A stretch of 64,000 bases of DNA. Origin: Comamonas sp. NLF-1-9. GTDB lineage: Bacteria; Pseudomonadota; Gammaproteobacteria; Burkholderiales; Burkholderiaceae_C. The stretch is from positions 434,001 to 498,000 of the forward strand of contig NZ_CP078069.1 in the NCBI RefSeq assembly GCF_019195435.1. Reading direction: 5' to 3'. The notes under the pieces are model-generated. The model saw only the letters and a program-made list of their open reading frames with translations. It made no database searches and had not been told where the DNA came from. Position numbers and translations under genes: made by a program. Numbering within the stretch: position 1 is the first letter of the stretch; each line of letters begins with the position of its first letter. Positions 9,166 through 18,630 of this stretch are shown piece after piece.

Positions 9166-11463
9166 ATGAAAACACTTTTTCCTCGTTTGGGAGTGCGCAC
9201 CGCCTTGGCCGCCGCTTCCCTGGTCATCGTGGCGCAGGCAGCCTGGGCGCTGCAGCCATTCAAGGTGCAGGATATCCGCGTCGACGGCCTGCAGCGCGTC
9301 GAGCCGGGGACCATTTTCGCGTCGCTGCCGCTGCGCATCGGCGACGAATACACCGACGAGAAGGGCGCGGCCGCGATCCGCGCGCTGTTTGCGCTCGGCC
9401 TGTTCAAGGACGTCAAGCTCGAAGCCCAGGGCAATGTGCTGGTGGTGGTAGTTGAAGAGCGCCCCACGGTGGCCGAGGTCGAGTTCTCCGGCATCAAGGA
9501 GTTCGACAAGGAACAGCTCAGAAAGGCCATGCGCGAGGTCGGCATGGTCGAGGGCCGCGCCTTTGACAAGGCGCTGGCAGACCGCGCCGAGCAAGAGCTC
9601 AAGCGCCAGTACATCAACAAGAGCCTGTACGGCGCTGAAGTGGTGACCACCGTCACGCCGGTGGAGCGCAACCGCGTGAACGTCACCTTCACGGTGAACG
9701 AGGGCGAGCCCGCGCGCATCAAGGACATCAGCATCGTCGGCAACCACGCCTTCAGCGAATCCACGCTCACCGACCTGTTTGACCTCGACACCGGCGGCTG
9801 GCTGAGCTGGTACACCAAGAGCGACCGCTATTCGCGCGCCAAGCTCAACGCCGACCTGGAAACCCTGCGCACCTACTACCTGGCGCGCGGCTACATGGAG
9901 TTTCGCATCGACTCCACGCAGGTGGCGATGTCGCCGGACAAGCAGTCCATCTCCATCATCGTCAACATCACCGAAGGGCCGCGCTACGTGGTCTCTGGCG
10001 TGACGCTGGCGGGCAACTACCTGGATCGCGAAGACGAGTTCAAGACCCTGGTCACGATCAAGCCCGGCGAGCCCTACAACGCCGACCAGGTGGCCGACAC
10101 CACCAAGGCCTTCACCGACCACTTCGGCAGCTTCGGCTTTGCCTTTGCGCGCGTGGAGGCGGTGCCCGAGATCGACCGCGAGAACAACCGCGTGCAGCTC
10201 GAATTGCGGGCAGATCCTTCGCGCCGTGCCTACGTGCGCCGCATCAACCTGGACGGCAACAACCGCACGCGCGACGAAGTCATCCGCCGCGAATTCCGCC
10301 AGTACGAGGCCTCCTGGTACAACGGCGACAAGATCAAGCTCTCGCGCGACCGGGTGGACCGCCTGGGCTATTTCACCGAAGTCACCGTCGAGACCCAGGA
10401 GGTGCCGGGCGCGCCCGACCAGGTGGACCTGCTGGTGCACGTGACCGAAAAGCCCACCGGCATGATCCAGCTGGGCGCGGGCTATTCCACCGCCGAAAAA
10501 CTCTCGCTCACCTTCGGCATCAAGCAGGACAACGTCTTCGGCTCGGGCAACACCCTGGGCATAGACGTCAACACCGGCAAGTACAACCGCACGCTGGTGG
10601 TCTCCACTACCGACCCGTATTTCACCCGGGACGGCATTTCGCGCACGCTGGACTTCTACTACCGCACCCAGCGCCCCTACCAGTACCAGGGCGGCGACTA
10701 CAGCCTGGTGACCGAGGGCGGCAGCGTCAAGTTCGGCGTGCCTTTCAGCGAAGTCGATACGGTCTACTTCGGCATTGGCCTGGAGCGCACGCGCATCAAG
10801 GCCGGCACCAACATCCCCGCCGCCTATCTTGCCTATGCCGACCGCTACGGCAGCTCCAGCTTCTCGGTGCCGCTCACGCTCGGCTGGTCGCGCGACGACC
10901 GCGACAGCGCGCTCGCGCCCAACTCCGGGCGGCTGCAGCGCGTGACCGCCGAAATGTCGCTCGCCGGTGATGCCCGCTATGCGCGCGCCGGCTACCAGTA
11001 CCAGCAGTACATCCCGCTGACCAAGCGCTACACCCTGGCCTTCAACGGCGAGATCGACTACGGCAAAGGCCTGGGCGGGCGGCCCTTCCCGGTGTTCAAG
11101 AACTATTTCTCGGGCGGCCTGGGCTCGGTGCGCGGCTTCGACCAGGGCACGCTGGGGCCGCGTGACGTGACCGGCGCCATCCTGGGCGGCACCAAGAAGA
11201 TCACCTTCAACACCGAGTTCATGGCGCCGTTTCCCGGCGCCGGTAACGACCGCACGCTGCGCTGGTTCACCTTCCTCGACGTGGGCAATGTCTATGGCGA
11301 CAACGAACCCTGGTCGCTGCGCGACCTGCGTGCCTCGGTCGGCGTGGGCCTGAGCTGGATCTCGCCGCTGGGGCCGCTGCGCCTGGCCTGGGGCCAGCCG
11401 ATACGCAAGTTCCCGGGCGATAAAATCCAGCGCCTGCAATTCCAGATCGGAACCTCTTTCTAA
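9166..11463 (+). CDS. bamA: Outer membrane protein assembly factor BamA
   Basis: Omp85-family core of the BAM complex that folds beta-barrel proteins into the outer membrane. 765 residues. A signal peptide (about residues 1-28, ending near AQAAWA) is followed by five POTRA repeats to about residue 420, then the 16-strand barrel ending in Phe (LQFQIGTSF), the typical outer-membrane signature. VRGF (in GSVRGFDQGT) is the conserved loop-6 motif. I chose the ATG at 9166 because the signal peptide starts there. The stop overlaps the start of skp by one base (TAATG). Confidence 0.98.
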   Translation: MKTLFPRLGVRTALAAASLVIVAQAAWALQPFKVQDIRVDGLQRVEPGTIFASLPLRIGDEYTDEKGAAAIRALFALGLFKDVKLEAQGNVLVVVVEERPTVAEVEFSGIKEFDKEQLRKAMREVGMVEGRAFDKALADRAEQELKRQYINKSLYGAEVVTTVTPVERNRVNVTFTVNEGEPARIKDISIVGNHAFSESTLTDLFDLDTGGWLSWYTKSDRYSRAKLNADLETLRTYYLARGYMEFRIDSTQVAMSPDKQSISIIVNITEGPRYVVSGVTLAGNYLDREDEFKTLVTIKPGEPYNADQVADTTKAFTDHFGSFGFAFARVEAVPEIDRENNRVQLELRADPSRRAYVRRINLDGNNRTRDEVIRREFRQYEASWYNGDKIKLSRDRVDRLGYFTEVTVETQEVPGAPDQVDLLVHVTEKPTGMIQLGAGYSTAEKLSLTFGIKQDNVFGSGNTLGIDVNTGKYNRTLVVSTTDPYFTRDGISRTLDFYYRTQRPYQYQGGDYSLVTEGGSVKFGVPFSEVDTVYFGIGLERTRIKAGTNIPAAYLAYADRYGSSSFSVPLTLGWSRDDRDSALAPNSGRLQRVTAEMSLAGDARYARAGYQYQQYIPLTKRYTLAFNGEIDYGKGLGGRPFPVFKNYFSGGLGSVRGFDQGTLGPRDVTGAILGGTKKITFNTEFMAPFPGAGNDRTLRWFTFLDVGNVYGDNEPWSLRDLRASVGVGLSWISPLGPLRLAWGQPIRKFPGDKIQRLQFQIGTSF

Positions 11464-11993
11464 TGCTCGTCAAAACCCAACTCTCTCGCGGTCTTTCCAT
11501 CCTTGCCGTTCTTGCCTGCCTGGCCGCCGCTCCGGTGGCAGCCCAGGCGCAAAGCTTCAAGGCCGGCTTCGTCAATACCGACCGCATCCTGCGCGAAGCC
11601 GAACCGGCCAAGGCCGCGCAAGCCAAGCTGGAGGCGGAGTTTTCCAAGCGCGACAAGGAATTGCGCGACTCGGCCGCGTCGCTCAAGAGCGCTTCGGACA
11701 AGTTCGAGCGCGAGGCGCCGACCATGTCGGAGAGCCAGCGCCAGACCCGCCAGCGCCAGCTCGCCGACCAGGACCGTGAGCTGCAGCGCAAGAACCGCGA
11801 ATTCCAGGAAGACCTGAACGCGCGCAAGAACGAAGAGCTCGCCCAGGTGCTGGACAAGGCCAACCGCGTGGTGCGCCAGCTTGCCGAATCGGAGAACTAC
11901 GACGTCATCCTGCAGGAAGCCGTCTACGTCAACCCCAAGCACGACATCACCGACAAGGTCCTCAAGGCCATGAACGGCAACGGGGCCAAATAG
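11463..11993 (+). CDS. skp: Periplasmic chaperone Skp/OmpH
   Basis: Holds unfolded outer membrane proteins in the periplasm for delivery to BAM. 176 residues with a signal peptide (cleavage near AAQAQS), a start [12 protein letters not shown] typical of OmpH, and a long charged coiled coil (about residues 50-140) that forms the tentacles of the trimer. Translationally coupled to bamA. Confidence 0.95.
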   Translation: MLVKTQLSRGLSILAVLACLAAAPVAAQAQSFKAGFVNTDRILREAEPAKAAQAKLEAEFSKRDKELRDSAASLKSASDKFEREAPTMSESQRQTRQRQLADQDRELQRKNREFQEDLNARKNEELAQVLDKANRVVRQLAESENYDVILQEAVYVNPKHDITDKVLKAMNGNGAK

Positions 11994-12018
11994 GCGGCCC
12001 GCGCCTGGGGGTCGGGGC

Positions 12019-13020
12019 GTGAGCTTGCGCCTGGGTGACATCGTCGATGCCCTGGGCGGCAGCCTTGAAGGGGGCGCGCGCGACACGCGCATCGAGCGCA
12101 TCGCGCCGTTGCAATCGGCCGGGCCGGCCGAGCTTTCCTTTCTGAACAACCCGCGCTATGCGGCGCAGCTGGCCGCGAGCCGCGCCGCCTGCGTCATCGT
12201 CTCGCCGGCGCTGCGCGCGCAGGCGCTGGCGCGCGGCGCCTGCATCGTCACGCCAGACCCCTACGCCTACTTTGCGCGCGCCACGCAGCTGTGGGCGCGC
12301 TCGCAAGGTCTTGCGCCCGTGGCGGGCGTCCATCCGAGCGCCGTGGTTCACCCCGAGGCGCGCGTGGCCGCCAGCGCCAGCATAGGGCCGCTGTGCGTGA
12401 TCGAGCGCGGCGCGGTGGTGGGCGAGCACAGCGTGCTGAAGTCGCGCGTGAGCGTGGGCGAGCGCTGCCGCATCGGCGCGCGCTGCATCCTGCACCCCGG
12501 CGTGGTGATCGGCGCGGACGGCTTCGGCTTTGCTCCCGAGGGCGGGGCCTGGCTCAAGATCGAGCAGCTCGGCGCGGTGGTGATCGGCGACGACGTGGAG
12601 ATCGGTGCCAACACCTGCATAGATCGCGGCGCGCTCGATGACACCGTCATCGAGGACGGCGTCAAGCTCGACAACCTGATCCAGATCGCGCACAACGTGC
12701 GCATCGGGCGCCACACCGCCATGGCCGGCTGCACCGCGGTGGCCGGCAGCACCACGATAGGCGCGCACTGCACCATTGCGGGCGCGGCCTCCATCATCGG
12801 TCACCTGAGCATTGCCGAGCGCACGCACATCTCGACCAACACCGTGGTGATGCGCTCGATCACCGAACCCGGCGGCCATTACACCGGCGTCTTCCCCATG
12901 GATGACAATGCGCACTGGGAAAAGAATGCCGCCACGCTGCGCCAGCTGTACCGGCTGCGCGAACGCGTGAAGGCCCTGGAACAACAACGGCAGGACGACA
13001 CCGGGTCGCAAGAACAATGA
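12019..13020 (+). CDS. lpxD: UDP-3-O-acylglucosamine N-acyltransferase
   Basis: Third acylation step of lipid A synthesis, transferring 3-hydroxyacyl from ACP. 333 residues, GTG start. An N-terminal uridine-binding domain is followed by left-handed beta-helix hexapeptide repeats from about residue 100, with the catalytic His in [17 protein letters not shown]. Its stop overlaps the ATG of fabZ. Confidence 0.97.
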   Translation: MSLRLGDIVDALGGSLEGGARDTRIERIAPLQSAGPAELSFLNNPRYAAQLAASRAACVIVSPALRAQALARGACIVTPDPYAYFARATQLWARSQGLAPVAGVHPSAVVHPEARVAASASIGPLCVIERGAVVGEHSVLKSRVSVGERCRIGARCILHPGVVIGADGFGFAPEGGAWLKIEQLGAVVIGDDVEIGANTCIDRGALDDTVIEDGVKLDNLIQIAHNVRIGRHTAMAGCTAVAGSTTIGAHCTIAGAASIIGHLSIAERTHISTNTVVMRSITEPGGHYTGVFPMDDNAHWEKNAATLRQLYRLRERVKALEQQRQDDTGSQEQ

Positions 13021-13460
13021 TGGACATTCACTACATACTCAAGCAATTGCCGCACCGCTATCCCTTTCTGCTGGTGGACAAGGTGCTGGAGCTGGAGCGC
13101 AACCAGCGCATCCGCGCGATCAAGAACGTCACCTTCAACGAACCGTATTTCACCGGCCACTTCCCCGGCCGCCCGGTCATGCCCGGCGTGCTCATCCTCG
13201 AAGCCCTGGCCCAGGCCGCGGGCCTGCTCGCCTTTGACGCCATGGGCCAGGTGCCCGACGAGAACAACATCTACTACTTTGTCGGCATCGACGGCGCGCG
13301 CTTCAAGCGGCCGGTGGAGCCTGGCGACCAGCTCATCCTGGACATCAGCATCGACCGCGTGCGCGGCGGCGTCTGGAAGTTCAACGGCGTGGGCCGCGTG
13401 GGCGATGAAGTGGCGGCCGAGGCCCAGCTCATGTGCACCATGCGCCACGTCGGTGAATGA
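13017..13460 (+). CDS. fabZ: 3-hydroxyacyl-ACP dehydratase FabZ
   Basis: Hot-dog-fold dehydratase of fatty acid elongation that competes with LpxA for 3-hydroxymyristoyl-ACP. 147 residues. Conserved [13 protein letters not shown] and the active-site stretch [20 protein letters not shown] with catalytic His and Glu. Two adjacent ATG codons (13017 and 13020) could serve as start. Embedded in lpxD-fabZ-lpxA-lpxB. Confidence 0.98.
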   Translation: MMDIHYILKQLPHRYPFLLVDKVLELERNQRIRAIKNVTFNEPYFTGHFPGRPVMPGVLILEALAQAAGLLAFDAMGQVPDENNIYYFVGIDGARFKRPVEPGDQLILDISIDRVRGGVWKFNGVGRVGDEVAAEAQLMCTMRHVGE

Positions 13461-13475
13461 CGCGGCGCGGCTGAC

Positions 13476-14264
13476 GTGAGCCTGATTCACTCCACGGCCC
13501 TGATCGATCCGGCGGCAGAAATCGGCCCCGGCGTCAGCGTTGGCCCCTATGCCGTGATCGGCCCGCAGGTGCGCCTGGGCGCGCGCACCAGCGTGGGCGC
13601 GCACTGCGTGATCGAGGGCGACACGCGGATAGGCGAGGACTGCAGAATCTTCCAGTTCTGCTCGCTCGGCGCGGTGCCGCAGGACAAGAAGTACGCGGGC
13701 GAGCCCACGCGCCTCACGATTGGCGCGCGCAACACCATCCGCGAGTTCTGCACCTTCAACCTCGGCACCGCGCAGGATCGGGGCGAGACGACCATAGGCG
13801 ACGACAACTGGATCATGGCCTACGTGCACATCGCGCACGACTGCGTGGTGGGCAACCAGACCATCCTCGCCAACAGCGCCCAGCTTGCCGGCCACGTGCA
13901 GGTGGGCGACTGGGCCATCGTCGGCGGCCTGAGCGGCGTGCACCAGTTCACCCACATCGGCGCGCACGTCATGGCCGGTTTTGGCAGCCACATCGCGCAG
14001 GATGTGCCGCCCTTCATGCTGGTGGACGGCCATCCGCTGGCGGTGCGCGGGCTCAACGTCGAGGGGCTGCGTCGGCGCGGCTTCTCGGCCGAGCGCATCG
14101 CGCTGCTCAAGCTCGCCTACCGCGTGCTCTACCGCGAAGGCCATACGCTGGCCCAGGCGCTGGCGCAGATCGACGAGCTTGCGGGCACGCATCCCGAATC
14201 CGAGGCCGACCTGACGCTGCTGAGCGAATTTTTGCGCAGCGCCACGCGCGGCATCGTGCGCTGA
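13476..14264 (+). CDS. lpxA: UDP-N-acetylglucosamine O-acyltransferase
   Basis: First step of lipid A synthesis. 262 residues with GTG start, the usual family length. Hexapeptide-repeat beta helix over the first 190 residues ([20 protein letters not shown] onward), catalytic His in [12 protein letters not shown], and a helical C-terminal domain. Confidence 0.98.
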   Translation: MSLIHSTALIDPAAEIGPGVSVGPYAVIGPQVRLGARTSVGAHCVIEGDTRIGEDCRIFQFCSLGAVPQDKKYAGEPTRLTIGARNTIREFCTFNLGTAQDRGETTIGDDNWIMAYVHIAHDCVVGNQTILANSAQLAGHVQVGDWAIVGGLSGVHQFTHIGAHVMAGFGSHIAQDVPPFMLVDGHPLAVRGLNVEGLRRRGFSAERIALLKLAYRVLYREGHTLAQALAQIDELAGTHPESEADLTLLSEFLRSATRGIVR

Positions 14265-14269
14265 AGGCC

Positions 14270-15412
14270 ATGCAGGGCAGCCCGCGCATCGCGATGGTCG
14301 CGGGCGAAACCTCGGGCGACCTGCTCGCCGGCTTGCTACTGGGCGGCATGCGCGCGCGCTGGCCGGGCCTGGCGAGCGTCGGCATAGGCGGGCCGCGCAT
14401 GGCGCAGCAGGGGTTTGACGCCTGGTGGGACAGCGAGCGTCTGGCGGTGCACGGCTTCAGCCCCGAGCTGCTCTGGCGCCTGGCGGGCATCGTGCGCATA
14501 CGCAGCCAGTTGCGCGCGCGCCTGCTCGCGCAGCGCCCCGATGTCTTCATCGGCGTGGACGCGCCCGACTTCAACCTCGGGCTGGAGGCGCGCCTGCGCA
14601 GCGCCGGCATCAAGACCGCGCACTTTGTCTGCCCCTCGATCTGGGCCTGGCGGCCCGAGCGCGTGGAGACAATCCGCGCCGCGGCCGACCACGTGCTCTG
14701 CCTGTTTCCCTTCGAGCCCGAGCTGCTCGCGCGCCACGGCGTCGCGGCCAGCTACGTCGGCCATCCGCTGGCCAGCGTCATCCCCATGCTGCCCGACCGC
14801 GCCGCCGCCCGCGCGACGCTCGGTCTCTCGCCCGACGCGCCGGTGCTGGCCGTGCTGCCCGGCAGCCGCCGTGGCGAGGTCGCCCATCTGGCTTCGGTGT
14901 TCTTTCAGGCCGCGGCCCTTGTACAGCAAGCGCAACCAGCTATGCAAATCGTAGTGCCTGCGGTGCCGGCGCTGCAACAAGGCCTGCGCCGGGTGGCCGA
15001 GCAGACCGGCATGGCCGCTCGCGTCGCCATCGTCCCCGGCCGCTCTCACGAGGTGCTGGCCGCCTGCGACCTGAGCCTGATCGCCAGCGGCACTGCCACG
15101 CTGGAAGCGGCGCTGTTCAAGCGCCCCATGGTCATCGCCTACCGCGTGCATCCGCTGAGCCATCGCATGATGCGGCCGAAGCAGCTTCAGCCCTGGGTGG
15201 GCCTGCCCAACATCTTGTGCCAGGACTTTGTCGTGCCCGAGCTGCTGCAGGACGCCGCGACGCCGCGCGCGCTGGCCGATGCACTGCTGCAATGGCTGCA
15301 CGCGCCCGAGCGGGTGGATGCGCTGCGCCAGCGCTTCACCGCGCTGCACGAAAGCCTGCGCCGCGATACCGCGCGCCTGGCCGCCGACGCCATCGGAGGC
15401 CTGCTTGCCTGA
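14270..15412 (+). CDS. lpxB: Lipid-A-disaccharide synthase
   Basis: GT19 glycosyltransferase that joins lipid X and UDP-diacylglucosamine at the inner membrane. 380 residues. Motifs: [11 protein letters not shown] at the N-terminus, [21 protein letters not shown] and [10 protein letters not shown]. Residues about 220-228 (QQAQPAMQI) are encoded by a copy of the dispersed repeat (14927-14954) read in frame. Confidence 0.97.
   Translation: MQGSPRIAMVAGETSGDLLAGLLLGGMRARWPGLASVGIGGPRMAQQGFDAWWDSERLAVHGFSPELLWRLAGIVRIRSQLRARLLAQRPDVFIGVDAPDFNLGLEARLRSAGIKTAHFVCPSIWAWRPERVETIRAAADHVLCLFPFEPELLARHGVAASYVGHPLASVIPMLPDRAAARATLGLSPDAPVLAVLPGSRRGEVAHLASVFFQAAALVQQAQPAMQIVVPAVPALQQGLRRVAEQTGMAARVAIVPGRSHEVLAACDLSLIASGTATLEAALFKRPMVIAYRVHPLSHRMMRPKQLQPWVGLPNILCQDFVVPELLQDAATPRALADALLQWLHAPERVDALRQRFTALHESLRRDTARLAADAIGGLLA
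14927..14954 (+). repeat. Dispersed repeat copy inside lpxB
   Basis: CAAGCGCAACCAGCTATGCA matches the family core and is followed by AAATCGTAGT, as in the copies at 16490 and 33545. Confidence 0.65.
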
Positions 15413-16007
15413 GCAGGCCACGCTGGACTTCAGCGCCCCCGGCCTCATCGCCGGCGTGGACGAGGCCGGACGCGGCCCGCTGGCCGGCCCGGTGGTGGCT
15501 GCGGCCGTCGTGCTGGACCCCGCGCGCCCCATCGCCGGCCTGGCCGACTCCAAGGCCTTGAGCGCGGCGCGGCGCGAAGCGCTGTTTGCGCAGGTTCAGG
15601 CGCAGGCCTTGTGCTTTTGCGTTGCCCAGGCCAGCCGCGAAGAGATCGACCGCCTGAACATCCTGCAGGCCACGCTGCTGGCCATGCGCCGCGCGGTCGA
15701 GGGCCTGGCCACGCAGCCCGCACGCGTGCTGGTCGATGGCAACCGCCTGCCGCGCCTGGCCATGCCGGCCGAGGCCATCGTCAAGGGCGATGCCCGCGTG
15801 GCCGCGATCTCCGCCGCCTCCATCCTCGCCAAGGTCACACGCGACCGCTGGTGCGCTGACTTGCATGCGCGCTACCCGCACTACGGCTTTGACCGGCACA
15901 AGGGCTACGGCACGGCCGAGCACCTGAGCGCGCTGGCCCGACACGGCGCCTGCCCGGAGCACCGGCGCTCCTTCGCCCCCGTGGCGCGCGTTCTGGAGTT
16001 GCGATGA
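15405..16007 (+). CDS. rnhB: Ribonuclease HII
   Basis: Removes RNA from RNA-DNA hybrids and single ribonucleotides. About 200 residues from a TTG start at 15405, chosen because GGAGG lies five bases upstream (15395-15399) and because the family block [15 protein letters not shown] follows directly. The frame is open into lpxB but without similarity. The metal-binding DEDD set includes Asp-Glu in VDEAGRG, and SILAKVTRD and [12 protein letters not shown] are present. Overlaps lpxB by eight bases and the next gene by four. Confidence 0.93.
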   Translation: MPEQATLDFSAPGLIAGVDEAGRGPLAGPVVAAAVVLDPARPIAGLADSKALSAARREALFAQVQAQALCFCVAQASREEIDRLNILQATLLAMRRAVEGLATQPARVLVDGNRLPRLAMPAEAIVKGDARVAAISAASILAKVTRDRWCADLHARYPHYGFDRHKGYGTAEHLSALARHGACPEHRRSFAPVARVLELR

Positions 16008-17068
16008 AGCCGCTGCAGCCCATCTTCATCCAGTCGCGCGACAACCCGCTCATCAAGCAACTGCGCCGCCTGGCGCAGGAGAGCAGCGCCTACCGCAAGC
16101 AGGGCAGGGTGTGGATCGAGGGCGAGCACTTGTGCAACGCTGCGCGGCTGCGGGGTTGGCGGCCAGAGCTGGTGGTCTACGCCGAGTCTGCCTGGCGCGC
16201 GCGGGGGGCTGATCATGCTTCCTTCACCGGGCAGGGACAGGCCCCTCACCCCTCCCTCTCCCCAAAGGGGCGAGGGCGATCGGCCGCGCCGGATTTGTCG
16301 CCTCTCCCTCTGGGAGAGGGCAGGGGTGAGGGCCAGCCTCTCGCAGCACAGCCCGAATCATGGGGCACAAGCCAATCGGCCGCCCGGGATTTCCCCCCTC
16401 TCCCTCTGGGAGAGGGCAGGGGTGAGGGCCTGCCTCCCGCAGCCCTAGGCGGATATTCAAAGCAAAATCAGTCCCAAACGCATGTTCCACCAGCGCCAGT
16501 AGCTATCAAAATAGTAGTCGTCACCGACACCCTCTGGCGCGAATTCACCGCGCTGGAATCGCCCGAGGGCATGGGCTATGTCCTCACCCTGCCCGGTGCC
16601 CCCGCGCTGCTGCCCGGCGCCCCCACCGTGGTGCTGGACCGCGTGCAGGACGCGGGCAACGTCGGCTCCATCCTGCGCAGCAGCGCGGCCTTTGGCTTCA
16701 CGCAGATTGCAGCGCTCAAGGGCACGGCGCTGCTGTGGTCGCCCAAGGTCGTGCGCGCGGGCATGGGCGCGCACTTTGCGCTGCGGCTGGCAGAAGGGCT
16801 GGACCCCGCCGCGCTGGACGCGCTTGCCGTGCCCTTGCTTGCCACCAGCTCGCACCATGGCCAGTGGCTGCACCGCGCTCGGCTGCCCTGGCCTTGCGGC
16901 TGGCTGCTGGGGCATGAAGGGCAGGGGGTGTCGGCCGAGCTGCAAGCGCGCGCGGCCCAGCAGATACGCATCGTGCAACCGGGCGGCGAGGAGTCGCTCA
17001 ACGTCGCCGCGGCCGCGGCGATCTGCCTGCACGCCAGCGCGGCGCAGCAGGCCGGCGCAGCGCGCTGA
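16004..17068 (+). CDS. TrmH/SpoU-family rRNA (ribose-2'-O) methyltransferase with repeat insertion
   Basis: SPOUT-fold SAM-dependent RNA 2'-O-methyltransferase (RlmB-like). The N-terminal substrate-binding part ([28 protein letters not shown]) and the C-terminal catalytic knot are clear: [33 protein letters not shown] and [20 protein letters not shown]. Between them, about residues 75-165 are translated repeats: low-complexity PSLSPKGRG and two copies of [16 protein letters not shown] peptide plus a dispersed repeat ([10 protein letters not shown]). Without the insert the protein would be about 265 residues, the family norm. Both repeat families preserve the reading frame. Whether the protein is active is unknown. 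Confidence 0.85.
   Translation: MKPLQPIFIQSRDNPLIKQLRRLAQESSAYRKQGRVWIEGEHLCNAARLRGWRPELVVYAESAWRARGADHASFTGQGQAPHPSLSPKGRGRSAAPDLSPLPLGEGRGEGQPLAAQPESWGTSQSAARDFPPLPLGEGRGEGLPPAALGGYSKQNQSQTHVPPAPVAIKIVVVTDTLWREFTALESPEGMGYVLTLPGAPALLPGAPTVVLDRVQDAGNVGSILRSSAAFGFTQIAALKGTALLWSPKVVRAGMGAHFALRLAEGLDPAALDALAVPLLATSSHHGQWLHRARLPWPCGWLLGHEGQGVSAELQARAAQQIRIVQPGGEESLNVAAAAAICLHASAAQQAGAAR
16238..16440. repeat. G-rich palindromic repeat cluster inside the SpoU methyltransferase gene
   Basis: Contains three related palindromes with CCTCTCCCTCTGGGAGAGGG-type arms followed by CAGGGGTGAGGGCC (copies at about 16250-16281, 16299-16341 and 16388-16430). The last two are nearly identical in a roughly 90-bp tandem arrangement. 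The length keeps the frame open. Confidence 0.85.
16490..16519 (+). repeat. Dispersed repeat copy inside the SpoU methyltransferase gene
   Basis: CAGCGCCAGTAGCTATCAAA followed by ATAGTAGTC; one of the best matches to the family consensus, read in frame. Confidence 0.75.
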
Positions 17069-17163
17069 GCGGCGCGCTCTGCGCTGGCACGGATCGGCCC
17101 TCAAGAAAGCCGGAAAAGCGCCGATAAGACAGTTCAGTTCCCCCGTTCAGCCGGAGTCTTGCC

Positions 17164-17790
17164 ATGGCCACCCTTTCCGCTCTGGGCGCGGCAGCGGCCC
17201 AGCCCCTGCCTCCCGCCCGCCTGCCATCCACCGCGTCCGACTTGCCGCCCGCCGCCGCCGAGTCCGTGGCCGACGCCGCGCCCCAGGACCCGCGCACGCG
17301 GCTGAACGCGCAGATCCTGCAGGCCTCGCTGGAGGTTTCGCTCAAGGCGGGCGATGACGCCAGCGCGCTGCTCTACCGCAGCGCGATCGATCGCATCAAC
17401 GAACTGCTCGCGCCCGAATTCGGCCCCGGTGCGCTGCAGGCGGTGTCGGCGCAAGACCACAGCCCTGCGGCGACCGCCGGGCGCATCGTCGCGCTGTCCA
17501 CCGCCTTCTTCGACCGCTACGCCGCGCAGCACGCAGGCGAAGACCCCGAAGCTGTGGTGCGCAACTTCATGAAGCTGATCCGCTCCGGCTTCGAGCAAGG
17601 CTATGGCGAGGCCCGGGAGATCTTGAGCGGCCTGGGCGTGATGGACGAGGGCAGCACGATTGCCGACGCCGTGCAACAAACCTACGCGCTGGTGCAGCAA
17701 GGCTATGACGACTTTCTGGCACACCGCCTGGCTGCGCTGGGCGGTGAGGCTGCTGCAAGCGGCGCTGCGCAGGATTCGGGGCAGCGCTGA
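17164..17790 (+). CDS. DUF5610 domain protein
   Basis: 208 residues with no signal peptide or membrane segment. From about residue 45 it resembles the uncharacterised DUF5610 family: LNAQILQASLEVSLKAGDDASALLYRSAIDRINE, ATAGRIVALSTAFFDRYAAQH, NFMKLIRSGFEQGYGEAREIL and a terminal YALVQQGYDDF. The first 45 residues are Ala/Pro-rich and probably disordered. Function is unknown. It stands alone between the methyltransferase gene and a convergent minus-strand pair. Family assignment is from memory of the motif pattern. Confidence 0.8.
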   Translation: MATLSALGAAAAQPLPPARLPSTASDLPPAAAESVADAAPQDPRTRLNAQILQASLEVSLKAGDDASALLYRSAIDRINELLAPEFGPGALQAVSAQDHSPAATAGRIVALSTAFFDRYAAQHAGEDPEAVVRNFMKLIRSGFEQGYGEAREILSGLGVMDEGSTIADAVQQTYALVQQGYDDFLAHRLAALGGEAAASGAAQDSGQR

Positions 17791-17915
17791 ACAAGCCCAT
17801 CGCACGTCGCGCACCCAGCCTGGGGCGGTCTGCGGCGTGGCAAACCTTCGGAGCAGCGCCGGCCAGCGGCTGCTGGTCTGAATTCCGATAAAAAGCGGCC
17901 TCTAGCCCTTGATAC

Positions 17916-17941
17916 GCAAGCGCCAGCAGCTATTATTTCTG
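17916..17941 (+). repeat. Dispersed repeat copy spanning the stop codon of the neighbouring secreted-protein gene
   Basis: CAAGCGCCAGCAGCTATTAT matches the core; the TAA stop of the minus-strand gene (17933) lies inside it. Confidence 0.75.
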
Positions 17942-18592
17942 CTGAATCTCGCTGCGACTGCCGGGTGTCGCTTCGCAGGTTTGCGCAGCGTCCTGCAGGC
18001 GCTGCATCGCCCAGTCGGCCTGTGCCTCCCGCTCATGCAAGGCCGCCCACTGCGCCGAGGGCGGCACGCGCGCGTCCAGCAAATAAAAGCACCATTGCCT
18101 GCCCTCAGCCTGCAGTAAAACCGGCGCGCCGCTGGCAAGCGCCAGGTGTTCTGGCCCGCGCCGTGCCGACCAGCGCCCCTGCGCCAGCTGCAGCCGCCAG
18201 CCGCCCCAGAGCGGCTGGCCTGAGCGGGTGCCGCTGCCCAGCACCAGCCAGGCCTGGTCCTCGCCCTCGCGCGTGAACTCCAGCCACGCCATCGGCCCGG
18301 CGGGTAGTGGGCGCAGTTCACCGCGCAGCTGCTGCGGCCCAAGCTGCGCGGGCAGCTCCATCGGCCAGGGCTGAATGCGCAGCGCGCCGGCGCTGCCCAG
18401 TGGTAGCAGCATGCGCTGCCCGTCCAGTTGCGGCTGCGCCGGCGCCGCTTGCAGCGGTTCGCCCGCGCGCAGGCCGCTCAGGCGCAGCGGCGCGCCTTGG
18501 GCGGGCAGGGCGCTGGCGCCGGCCGCTAGTGCCAGCGCAAGGGCGGCGGACAGGCGGACGGGGCGGCCATCGCCGGCTGTCGCCCTGCGCAT
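17933..18592 (-). CDS. Secreted protein of unknown function
   Basis: 219 residues from the ATG at 18592. The start is followed by an apparent signal peptide (VRLSAALALALAAGASALPA, cleavage near AQGAP). The mature part is rich in Leu, Gln and Pro with several Trp residues and a terminal pair of single Cys residues. I recognise no domain. An in-frame ATG at 18673 would overlap the upstream metalloprotease gene by 43 bases; neither start has a strong Shine-Dalgarno. The arrangement suggests co-transcription with the metalloprotease. The last codons and stop come from a dispersed repeat. The long open frame continuing to 20242 is a shadow of the protease gene. Confidence 0.65.
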   Translation of the reverse strand: MRRATAGDGRPVRLSAALALALAAGASALPAQGAPLRLSGLRAGEPLQAAPAQPQLDGQRMLLPLGSAGALRIQPWPMELPAQLGPQQLRGELRPLPAGPMAWLEFTREGEDQAWLVLGSGTRSGQPLWGGWRLQLAQGRWSARRGPEHLALASGAPVLLQAEGRQWCFYLLDARVPPSAQWAALHEREAQADWAMQRLQDAAQTCEATPGSRSEIQQK

Positions 18593-18630
18593 GCGGGACG
18601 CGGGCTGACTGCCCCGGGCGTTCGCCGCGC

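Noticed and set aside
8309..11439. Long minus-strand frames opposite rseP and bamA
   Set aside because: High-GC shadows of rseP and bamA; no similarity to known proteins.
16224..16490. Short frames inside the SpoU gene repeat cluster
   Set aside because: They translate palindromic repeats and do not match any protein family.
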